A stretch of 21,512 nucleotides of DNA from Eimeria necatrix (lineage: Eukaryota > Apicomplexa > Conoidasida > Eucoccidiorida > Eimeriidae): NCBI RefSeq assembly GCF_000499385.1, contig NW_013654462.1, positions 1 through 21,512 on the forward strand. The letters run 5' to 3'. Under the pieces are notes generated by a model. That model was not told the origin of the DNA and did not search any database. It was given only the letters and a program-made list of their open reading frames with translations. A program made the translations under genes and the position numbers. Below, piece after piece: positions 9,159 through 17,287 of this stretch (position 1 is the stretch's first letter; each line of letters begins with the position of its first letter).

Positions 9159-11063
9159 GGGTGTACGTACAGTCGAGAGGGCGGAGAGCGACGGGCGGCA
9201 GTACCGGTTCGTGCTGCTGCGGAATTTGCTGCGGGTGCTGCTGGTGCACGAAAAGTCGTGCAGGGAAGCTGGGGGATCGGTTTTGGTGGGGATCGGTTCG
9301 GGATCGGATCCCAAGGCGATCCCAGGCCTCGCGCACTTGACGGAACATTTACTTTTTCAAGGAAGTTCTTCTTTTTCGAAGACTTTTCCTTTTTCGAAAA
9401 CTTTCTTTTTCGACTTTTTGCATTTCCACGGAGGCCTCGCCAACGCCTACACGCGCCGCTTCTCCACAGTCTTTTCCTTTGCTGTTGCTGCTCCCGCACT
9501 TTCCCAAACCCTAAACCTCCTCAAACCCTTTTTCCAAAACCCTCGCTTCAGTCCCAAACCCTCGAAGAGAGAAACCCTCGCAGTCCACGCCGAGTTCCTC
9601 CACAGACTCAACAAAGACCCCCTCCGCCTCAGCTACCTCATCCGCCAGGCGAGGGTTTAGGGTTTAGGGTTTAGGGTTTAGGGTTTGGGTTTTGGGGTTG
9701 GGGTTTGACGCTTGCTGCTGGGGTCTAGGCTCCAGGGTTTGGGGCCAGGGTTTGGGGCTTGGGTTGGGGGTTTAGGGTTTAGGGCTTGGGGTTTGGAGTT
9801 TCGATTTCGGATTCAGAGCTTGGGGTTTGGGGGTTCCGGTTTGCGTCTGGGGTTTAGGGTTTAGGGTTTAGGGTTTAGGGTTTGGGCGAAGATCTTGAGG
9901 GGGGAGAGCTCGGGGCTGGGGGCTTCGGGGTCTTTAGGGTTTAGGGTTTAGGGTTTGCAGGTTAGGGCTTGGGTTTAGGGTCTAGGGTTTGGGGACTAGG
10001 GTTTGGTTAGGGTTTAGGGTTTGGTTAGGGTTTAGGGTTTGGTTGTTGCAGAGCAAACTTAAAACCCCTTTTTCGAGTTTTGCCGTCGGCAATTTGGACA
10101 GCCTTGTGAAGGAACCTCGAAAAAAGGGTATTGACTTTTTAAAGGAAGTGCGGCGCTTCCACGACAAGTGGCAAGTCCCTAAACCCTAAACCCTAAACCC
10201 TAAACCCTAAACCCTAAACCCTTAGTGCGGAAGACTTGAAACGCCTGGCTCGCCAAACCCTAAACCCTAAACACTAGGCCATACGCGTTGTTGCTTTGAA
10301 GTGCGTGGCTGGAGCTCTCAGTGCGGGTAGCTGCTGCCGCAGGAGAGCTCTCACCCAAACCCTAAACCCTAAACCCTAAACCCTAAACCCTAAATAGATA
10401 TCTTCAACACTTTTTCCAGTACCTCCGTTGCTTGGAGGTGCGGCAGACCTTCCCTGGCTCTCTGCGAGGCCGTCCGGCAGCACCTGAGGCACCTAGGGTT
10501 TAGGGTTTAGGGCTTAGGGTTTAGGGTTTAGGGTTTAGGGTTTAGGGTTTAGGGTTTGTGTGCAGGTACTCGAGCAACTTGATGACGGCCGTGATTGTGG
10601 GCGCAGAGTCTTTGGACCGTTTGCAAGAAATGGTTGTAAACACTTTGGGAAAAATCCAAAATAAAAAAACCCCAAACCCTCGTTTTCAAGAGTGTTCCCT
10701 CACTTACCAGCCCTTCGCCGCCGACGAGCTCAAAACCCTCGTGAGGGTTTAGGGTTTAGGGTTTAGGGTTTAGGGTTTGGGGTTGGGGTTTGGGGTTAGT
10801 GGTGAGGGACTTGTGGGCGAACGCAGCTCAGGGGATTAGCGCGTAGACCTGGCTTTTAGAACTCCTTGGATTCCATAGTTTAGGGTTTAGGGTTTAGGGT
10901 TTAGGGTTTAGGGTTTAGCGCTTGTGTGGCCTCCAAGTCTGTCTCAGCTGATGTCCCTCACTCCCTCCTGTTTGTGCGTTTGCCTTCTCTGCTGCTGCTG
11001 CTTGCCCTGCTGCTGCCCCCGCTGCCGCTACCGCTGCCGCTCCTGCTGCTGCTGCCGCTGCCG

Positions 11064-11115
<52 letters not shown>

Positions 11116-11339
11116 GCAGACGGTGGTGAGCGCGCAGTCTGCGGCGCGCGAGCTGCGGTTTGTGTTCGCGCTGCCGCCGCAGCAGTACGTGTGGGACACA
11201 AAGCCTTTGCTGCTGCTGCAGCAGCTAATAGAGTTGCAGGCCAGGGGCTCTTTTGCTGCTGCTCTCAAAAGGGCTTCTCTCGTCACTGCTGTTGCAGCAG
11301 ACCAGTCCGAACCCCAGTACTGCACGCTCTTCGAGGTCA

Positions 11340-11400
<61 letters not shown>

Positions 11401-11401
11401 A

Positions 11402-11436
<35 letters not shown>

Positions 11437-12668
11437 GGCTGGTGCTGGTGCTGCTGCTGCTGCTGCTGGGGCTGGGGCTGCGCCTAGACGGGGGCCTGCT
11501 GCAGTTGCTGCAGCGCGGCAGTTGCAGCTGAAGCGGTTTGCAGCTGCAGCAGCTGCTGCTCTTTGCCTTCTCATCCAGCCCAACCTGCTGCTGCTGCTGC
11601 TGCTGCAGCAAGTGCGGCTGGGACGGTTTGCTGCTGCTGCTGCTGCGGGCTTACGCCTTTTTTCTCAGATTCGCTTCCTGCTGACGGAGAAGGGAGTTAA
11701 AGATGAGTCCATTGCTTACATTGGCGACATGCTTTTTCTCTACTTAAGGTCCCCCAAACCCTAAACCCTAAACCCTAAACCCTAAACCCTTAAGCGAGAG
11801 GCAGAGTAGGGGACTTGTTGGGGTCTCGGCTTTGGCCTTCAAAGCTCTTGGTTGTTTTCTGAGTTAATGAGGAGCTTGCTGCTGCTGCAGCGGGCTGAGC
11901 GCGCGCAGGCTAGGGTTTAGGGTTTAGGGTTTAGGGTTTAGGGTTTAGGGTTTAGGGTTTAGGGTTTGTGCACAGGGCCATTCGTATGCTGGGAGTGGAA
12001 GAGTGGCGCTACGCGGAGATGGCCGCAATAAGGCGGCAGCAGTTTCGCTTTTCAGACATGCAAGATGCCTACGACTTATCTCAAGCTGCAGCAGAAGGTA
12101 AGCAGCAGCAGCAGCAGCAGCAGCAGCAAGTTCTGCAGCAGCAACTGCAGCAGCAACTGCAGGAGCAACTTGCAGCAGCAGCAAGCGCTGGCACAGCAAC
12201 TGCTGCAGCAGCGCTGCCGCAGCAGCAGCAGCAGCAGCAGGAGCAGGAGTTTGCCCCCGTTTTTGCTGCGTCTGTCGCCATTTGCTGCTGCTGCTGCGCT
12301 GCTGCTGCTGCTGCTGCTGCTTCTGCTGCAGCGCTGCAGTACTACCCTGTGAAGGAAGTTCTCGCGGGACCTTCGAACTTATATTTGTTCAACAAAGATT
12401 TAATTTTGTCTTTAATAGACCATTATTTGGGGCCCCACAACTTGCGGCTGTTTCTGCTGGACAAGCAGCGGGGGGCCCGGGGCCCCCTACTTGAACCCAG
12501 GTACCAAATTCGGTACTCCCGGGGGCCCCTGGGGGCCCCCCTGCTGGCCCGCTGGGGGGCCCTCTTCTCCCTCAGCAAGGGGCCCCTTCTTGCTGCGCTG
12601 CAGCAGCACGGCCTCTCCCTCCCGGGGCCCAACCCCTACCTTCTCCCGCTGCTGCAGCAGCAGCCCGT

Positions 12669-12713
<45 letters not shown>

Positions 12714-13342
12714 CCCACACCCCACACGCCTTCTCTTCCCATCCGGCCATCTCTGCAATCCCGCGGGACACCTGGGGGGCCCCTCTCGCCGCAGACCCTT
12801 GGGGGCCCCTCAAGAGCCCTTGGGGGCCCCTCAAGGGGGGCCCCTGGGGGCCCCTGAGGAGCCCTTGGGGGCCCCTGGGGAGGCAACTGCGGCAGAGGCT
12901 TCAGAGGGGCCCCTGGGGGCCCTCGGGGAGTCCTTGGGGGCCCCTGAAGAGCCCCTTGGGGCCCCCGGAGAGGGGCCCCCGGGGGGGCCCCTGGGGCCCC
13001 CAGAGGAGCCGCTGGAGGCCCTCAATGAGGGGCCCCCCTCAGAGCCCCTGGGGCCCCCCTCAGAGCCCCTGGGGCCCCCCGGGGGCCCCCCGGGGGCCCT
13101 GCAGCAGGGGGCCCCCGCTGAACCCGCGGGGGGCCCCCCGGGGGGCCCCCCGGGGGCCCCTGACTCGGGAATTGTGTGCAATGTTTTTCACAAAAAGGAT
13201 TTGCGTTTCAAAGTTCCCAAGACTGCAGTGTCTTTGGACTTTTACTTCAAACCTCCCTCAGGAGACAAACTGCAGCAATTCATTTTTGCTGAACTTTTTG
13301 TGCGCCTCGCGAACTTGTCCTTAGCTGAGGTAGGCGCTGCCA

Positions 13343-13387
<45 letters not shown>

Positions 13388-14763
13388 AGTGCAGCTGCTG
13401 CGCCTGCGGTTGCTCAGGGGCCCCCCGAGGGGCCCCCAAGGGGCCCCCGAGGGGCCCCCTGAAGGGCCCCCCGAGGGGCCCCCTGAGGGGCCCCCGAGGG
13501 GCCCCTGAGGCCTGTGGTTTGAATTTTTTGTTGTTTCTGCAAATGTTTTCTGGCTTTGAATAGTCTGGAAAAGGGCCTTTTTGTGGATGATTTGTGTCTG
13601 GAATTATCTCCAAATATCTTTTTAATTTAATTTAATTTTTTTTAATTTTTAATTTTCTTTTTTGTTCTTCAGGCCTTCGACGATTCCGCCCGAGCCGGCT
13701 TCCGCCTGTCCTTCTCCCTGGGCGTCCGCGCCGGGGCAGCCTCGAGGCCCTTTGCTTTGGGGCTGCATGCATTTGGCTTTTCTGCGGGCATTCCCCAGCT
13801 CCTTTTGGCTGCTGCTGCTTGCCTGGGGGCCCCCCCTGCTGCAGTTGGGGAGGGGGCCCCCTTGGGGGCCCCGGAGCCGCTTTCAGGGGCCCCCGGGGGG
13901 CCCCAGGGGCCCCCAGGGGGCCCCTCAGGGGCCCCAGAGGCGCTTCCAGGGGCCCCCGGGGGGCCCCCGGGGGCCTCCGGGGGCCCCTCGGGGGGCCCCC
14001 CCGGGGGCCCCCAGGGGCCCCCGGGGGCCCCCCGATGCCCCGCAGAACCCTTTTTGCAGCAGGAGCTTCTGGGGCCCGCGTGGGAGTCTTTAGAAACTTC
14101 TATGAAAGTAGCAGCAGCAAATAGAAGCCCCGGAAGACAGGCTATGGATGCCTTGGCACAGTTTGTTGCTGCTCCCTTCTTTGCCCCGCAGCAGCTGCTG
14201 CAGGCCCTGGGGGCCCTCAAGGCGAAGTACCTGCAGGGGGCCCCCCTGCTTGAGGAGTCGGAGTTTGAAGAAGCAAAAGAACAAAAAGAAGAAAAAGAAA
14301 TTAAAAGACAAAAAGAAAAAGAAGAAATAAAAAGACAAAAAGAAGAAACAGAAAAAGGATTTCAAAAACTCTACAAAGATCTCGTCGAGTGGGGAAGAAA
14401 CGCCTTCCACGAAGTCCACGTAGAAGGCCTCATACAGGTGACCCGCAGCTCCTACTGGCTAGCTAGCTAGTTAGCTAGCTAGCTAACTAGCTAGCTAACC
14501 AGCTAGCTAACTAGCTATCTAGCTAACTAGCTAGCTAACTAGCTAGCTAGCTAACTAGCTAGCTAACTAGCTAGCTAACTAGCTAGGTAGCTAGCTAGCT
14601 AGTTAGCTAGCTAGTTAGCTAGCTAGTTAGAAGCTAGCTAGGGTAGCTGCTAGCTAGCTGCTGGCCACTGGCTCGCCAGCGGCTAGCTAACAGCTACCGA
14701 GCAAATAGCTAGCAGCTAGCTGGCAGCTAGCTGGCAGCTAGAAGGGTAGCTGGTAGCCAGCCC

Positions 14764-14807
<44 letters not shown>

Positions 14808-15061
14808 CTGCATAGTGCGTTGTGTGTGCTTGTTTGAGTGGTTTTTTCAGGGCAACATAGGAGCTTCTTCTGCTGCTGCTTTGCTGTCGGATATTCTCGA
14901 TTTGCTGCCAATAAAGCGCGCCATAAGTGCAGCAGCAGCAGCAGCAAAGTTGCAAGTGCTGCCTTTAGAGGCCCTCAGCAGCCCCCGCCCAGAGGCCCCC
15001 GCGCGGGTGCCGCTGCACACCCGCAGCGCGCCTGTCCGGCGTGTGCGGCAGCAGAGGCCTT

Positions 15062-15101
<40 letters not shown>

Positions 15102-15842
15102 GGGGGCCTCCCAGGAGGCAGGGGCCCCGAGAGCCCCTGAGGGGCCCCCCGCGGGGGCCCCTTGGGGTCTTAACGCGGGGGCCCCTGGCGTACTTCACGC
15201 GGGGGCCCCTGGGGGGCCCCCCGAGGGGGCCCCTCTGGAGAGCTGGGGGCCCCCAAGGGCAGCAGCAGAAGCAGCAGAAGAGCAGCAGGGGCCCCGCGAG
15301 TCTTTGGCGGAGACAGAGGAAGAAGCAGCAGCAGCAAAAAGGAAAACAAAAAAAGATCTTCAAGAAAAAAAGAAAATTCCAAAAAGACTTCAAATCATCA
15401 AACGAAATGTCAACCTCTACGACCCCAAGAACCACACACTACTCGTGGTCCAGGTGCGCAGCATAGTGGCTAGCCAGTGGCTAGCTAGTGGCTAGCTAGT
15501 GGCTAGCTAGTGGCTAGCCAGTGGCTAGCTAGCGGCTAGCTAGTAGCTAGCTAGCGGCTGGCTAGCGGCTAGCTAGCGGCTAGCTGGTGGCTAGCGAGTG
15601 GCTAGTTAGGGGATAGATAGCGGCTAGCCAGTGGCTAGCTAGTGGCTAGCTAGTGGCTAGCCAGTGGCTAGCTAGGGGAGAGCTAGTGGCTAGCCAGCGG
15701 CTAGCTAGTGGCTAGCCTGCCTGGTCCCTCTCTAGCCAGCTAAGGTCAGATTTGTCTCTAGAGAACCACGCAGCAGCAGCAGCAAATGCACAGCAGCCCC
15801 AGAAGCAGCAGCAGCAGCAGCAGTAGCAGCAGCGCCGCAGCT

Positions 15843-15887
<45 letters not shown>

Positions 15888-15901
15888 CCGCAGCTACAGC
15901 C

Positions 15902-15950
<49 letters not shown>

Positions 15951-16385
15951 GAGTGTGTGTGTGTGTGCCAGGCTGGCAGCAGTTTGTCTCTGCGGGAAAA
16001 GGCACTTTTGTGTTTGGCAGTGCACGAAATGTCTCAGTCGTTTTTTAACGTTTTGAGGACAAGAGAACAGTTGGGGTATTCTGTTCAAATGGGAAGTTTT
16101 CGATTGGAGAACTTTTTATATTTTTTCTTCAAAGTGACTTCTCCAGTGGACCCGCAGCAGGTGCAGCAGCGCATTTGGCGCTTCTTAGCAGCAAAAAGGA
16201 AAGTGCTGCTGCAGCAGCAGCAGCAGCAGCAGCAGCAGCTGCTGCGCCTCAAAGCAGCAGCAGCAGCACGCTGGCGCAAACAGCCACAAGCTCTTCTCGG
16301 CGACTTCGCCAGAAATCTGCAGCAAATCCGCAGAAGAGAATATCTTTTCGACTTCCACGAACGCATTGTCCAAGAAATCGAGTCA

Positions 16386-16439
<54 letters not shown>

Positions 16440-16785
16440 CTGTTGCTGCTGCAGCAGCACGTTGCTGCTGCTGCGCTGCTGCAGCAGCAGCGCAACGTGC
16501 TGCTAGGACCGACACAGCTGCGACGGACGCGGCGGACCACTGTGGTGCTGCTGCTGCTTATGCCTCTCCCGCTTCTGCGACTGCAACTGCTGCCGCTGCT
16601 GCTGCTGCTGCTGCTGCTGCAGTTTGCTGCTTCCTTGCTGCTTGTGTGTGGTTTGGCGCTGCAGGAAAGTTGAAATGGGCGAAATGGAAGCTTTTAGAGA
16701 AAAGGCTCTTTTTGGGGGCCCTTCTGTTTCAGTTCAGGTGTACAGCCAGTTCGAAGTGCCCAAAGAGAGGCCCCTCAGGGCTTAA
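7965..16785 (+). CDS. Secreted M16-family (insulysin-type) zinc metallopeptidase, 12 exons
   Basis: Exons: 7965-8109, 9173-9654, 10052-10170, 10566-10740, 11120-11335, 11669-11748, 11976-12097, 12332-13329, 13673-14437, 14851-15453, 15972-16381, 16665-16785. Phases match at every join and give about 1411 residues, longer than insulysin (about 1000) because of low-complexity inserts. An in-frame TAG at 7893 and no other ATG fix the start. Residues 1-28 are a signal peptide with a poly-Leu core. The zinc site is H103-L-T-E106-H107 with distal E189 (E182 also kept); HGGLANAYT follows the insulysin pattern. Exons 3-4 carry FSSFAVGN and YSSNLMTAVIVGAESLD. Exon 8 has YYPVKEVL, exon 9 VHVEGLIQ joined to exon 10 GNIG, and exon 11 LRTREQLGY (R1264, Y1271, matching insulysin R824/Y831). 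Exon 12 ends the fold with SVSVQVYSQFE. All expected catalytic residues are present, so activity is plausible. Likely in the secretory pathway or secreted. Exon 2 could instead end at 9648 using a GC donor. Confidence 0.92.
8110..9172 (+). other. M16 intron 1, AT-rich with CTG tract at acceptor
   Basis: Donor ACA|GTGAGT, acceptor GTGTACGTACAG; the split codon becomes Ile49. The 5' part is T-rich (TTTTTTGTC units, 8118-8240). The middle (8384-9000) is AT-rich, with TATATA and ATTTAAATGC units, including a 38-bp direct duplication at about 8903-8978 (AACATTAAATGCATTTAAAT-like). The 3' part has two CTG tracts (9039-9090 and 9110-9157) just upstream of the acceptor. Confidence 0.75.
9655..10051 (+). 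other. M16 intron 2, telomere-like throughout
   Basis: The donor AGG|GTTTAG lies in the first telomere repeat, and the acceptor is GGTTGTTGCAG. The body is TTTAGGG arrays (9655-9690, 9770-9790, 9850-9890, 9930-9955, 10000-10040) mixed with degenerate GGGTTTGGGG. A GC donor six bases upstream (CAG|GCGAGG) is the alternative. The GT choice keeps the insulysin spacing between the Arg-Leu motif and the PFS motif. Confidence 0.7.
10171..10565 (+). other. M16 intron 3, GC-AG type, opposed telomere arrays
   Basis: Donor GTG|GCAAGT is a GC donor of the usual strong form. The join TG+G gives Trp249 in FHDKW/YSSNL, which fits the family exactly, while the nearby GT would put exon 4 out of frame. The 5' end carries CCCTAAA arrays (10177-10221, 10256-10270, 10355-10395) and the 3' end carries TTTAGGG (10494-10556), so the two ends are complementary. 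Confidence 0.75.
10741..11119 (+). other. M16 intron 4, TTTAGGG then CTG
   Basis: Donor CTC|GTGAGG, followed at once by GGTTTAGGG copies. A second array lies at 10879-10918, and a CTG/CCG tract (10990-11114) leads to the acceptor CTGCGCAG. Both sides are phase 0. Confidence 0.75.
11336..11668 (+). other. M16 intron 5, stop-free CTG intron
   Basis: Donor GAG|GTCACT, acceptor CCTTTTTTCTCAG, 333 nt (111 codons), no in-frame stop, dominated by CTG read as Ala. Removing it joins QYCTLFE to IRFLLTEKG with the same length as the insulysin strand between these points. Without splicing the protein would gain a 111-residue Ala-rich insert. Confidence 0.7.
11749..11975 (+). other. M16 intron 6, opposed telomere arrays
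   Basis: Donor AAG|GTCCCC followed by CCCTAAA copies (11757-11791). Before the acceptor GTGCACAG are TTTAGGG copies (11911-11967). The two arrays are reverse complements, about 120 bp apart. The split codon becomes Arg406 in LFLYLRAIRMLG. Confidence 0.8.
12098..12331 (+). other. M16 intron 7, CAG at 5' end and CTG at 3' end
   Basis: Donor AAG|GTAAGC, then (CAG)n at 12103-12128 and more CAG to about 12245. A CTG tract (12283-12330) ends in TTCTGCTGCAG. 234 nt, a multiple of three, and stop-free. Removing it gives exactly the insulysin spacing (18 residues) between the FRF and YYP motifs. Confidence 0.75.
12459..13165 (+). repeat. GGGGCC repeats inside M16 exon 8
   Basis: Coding GGGGCCCC-type units encode repeated PLGAP, EPLGAP and GGPPG motifs between the fold islands GLSLPGPN and CNVFHKKDLRFKVPK. 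They fall where the linker between the two M16 halves is expected, so the fold may tolerate the insert. A CAG run (12675-12711) adds poly-Gln. Confidence 0.8.
13330..13672 (+). other. M16 intron 8
   Basis: Donor GAG|GTAGGC, acceptor TTTTTTGTTCTTCAG. CTG tract at 13345-13386, a GGGGCCCC block at 13418-13510, then an AT-rich tail with a strong polypyrimidine stretch. Both sides phase 0; the join gives LSLAE/AFDDSARAGF. Confidence 0.85.
13825..14040 (+). repeat. GGGGCC repeats inside M16 exon 9
   Basis: Encodes GAPGGP-type repeats inserted after GIPQLLLAAAAC and before the helix QQELLGPAWESL. Further on (14270-14360) an A-rich GAAGAAAAAG insert encodes Lys/Glu repeats (KEEIKRQKE). Confidence 0.8.
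14438..14850 (+). other. M16 intron 9, TAGC satellite
   Basis: Donor CAG|GTGACC, acceptor GTTTTTTCAG. Filled by TAGC/CTAG tandem repeats (about 14456-14755) and a CTG tract (14765-14806). Phase 0; the join gives VHVEGLIQ/GNIGASS, a strongly conserved M16 position. Confidence 0.85.
15454..15971 (+). other. M16 intron 10, TAGC satellite plus CAG tracts
   Basis: Donor CAG|GTGCGC, acceptor GTGTGTGTGTGTGCCAG. GTGGCTAGCTA units of about 12 bp fill 15465-15720, and CAG tracts fill 15770-15948. Phase 0; exon 11 then starts AGSSLSLREKALLCL. Confidence 0.8.
16382..16664 (+). other. M16 intron 11, CTG intron with hairpin
   Basis: Donor CGA|GTCAGC (also used by the ZIP gene as C|GTCAGC) and acceptor GCGCTGCAG, 283 nt, mostly CTG. 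Reading through gives a Leu/Ala frame that stops at 16671. Splicing instead restores the conserved C-terminal strand SVSVQVYSQFE with the same residue count as insulysin between YLFD and the helix. Contains a 13-bp perfect inverted repeat at 16453-16465/16492-16504. Confidence 0.75.
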
Positions 16786-16789
16786 ACCT

Positions 16790-16828
<39 letters not shown>

Positions 16829-17048
16829 GCAACAGTAGCAGCAGCAGCAGCAGCAACAGCAGTAGCAGCAGCAGTAGCAGCAGCAGTAGCGGCATTAGCT
16901 GCAGCAACAGCTGCAGCAGCAGTAGGTGCAGTAGCTGCAGTAGCTGCAGTAGCTGCAGCAGCAGCAGCAGCAGCACCAACAGTAGCTACAGCAACAGCAC
17001 TAGCAGTAGCTGCAGAAGCAGCTCGAGCAGTAACTGCAGCAGCAGCCC

Positions 17049-17079
<31 letters not shown>

Positions 17080-17213
17080 TAAGGTCTTGGTAAGTCAACA
17101 TCTCAGGTGAAACCCAATGAGGCCCAAAGCAGAAGAGGGGCCCCCAGCTGAATACAGGGGCCCCCTTTGCTGCAGAGACAATATGCTTGTTTTTTATAAA
17201 TTTAGATTTTATT
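16786..17213. other. Convergent 3' spacer with degenerate CAG/GTAG repeats
   Basis: Between the M16 stop (16783-16785) and the stop of the - strand gene (17216-17214). 16789-17082 is CAG/GCA with GTA and GTAGCTGCA variants. 17120-17175 is non-repetitive with a small GGGGCCC patch. 17180-17213 is AT-rich. The long poly-Ala + frame is a repeat artefact. I cannot identify a poly(A) signal with confidence. Confidence 0.6.
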
Positions 17214-17248
17214 TTATTTGCTTGGCGATGAACTTGCTGCTGCTGCTT

Positions 17249-17287
<39 letters not shown>

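Noticed and set aside
10926..11119. Alternative exon start with SADVPHSLLFVRLPSLL
   Set aside because: It resembles the insulysin strand, but the exon starting at 11120 (RELRFVFALPP) matches better and gives the exact spacing from the previous exon.
11968..13389. One long exon of 473 codons
   Set aside because: It contains intron 7, whose removal restores exact family spacing, and it runs past the donor of intron 8.
15786..15971. Upstream extension of exon 11 through CAG repeats
   Set aside because: The region before CCAG at 15968-15971 is poly-Gln/Ser/Ala repeat; joining exon 10 directly to 15972 fits the family length.
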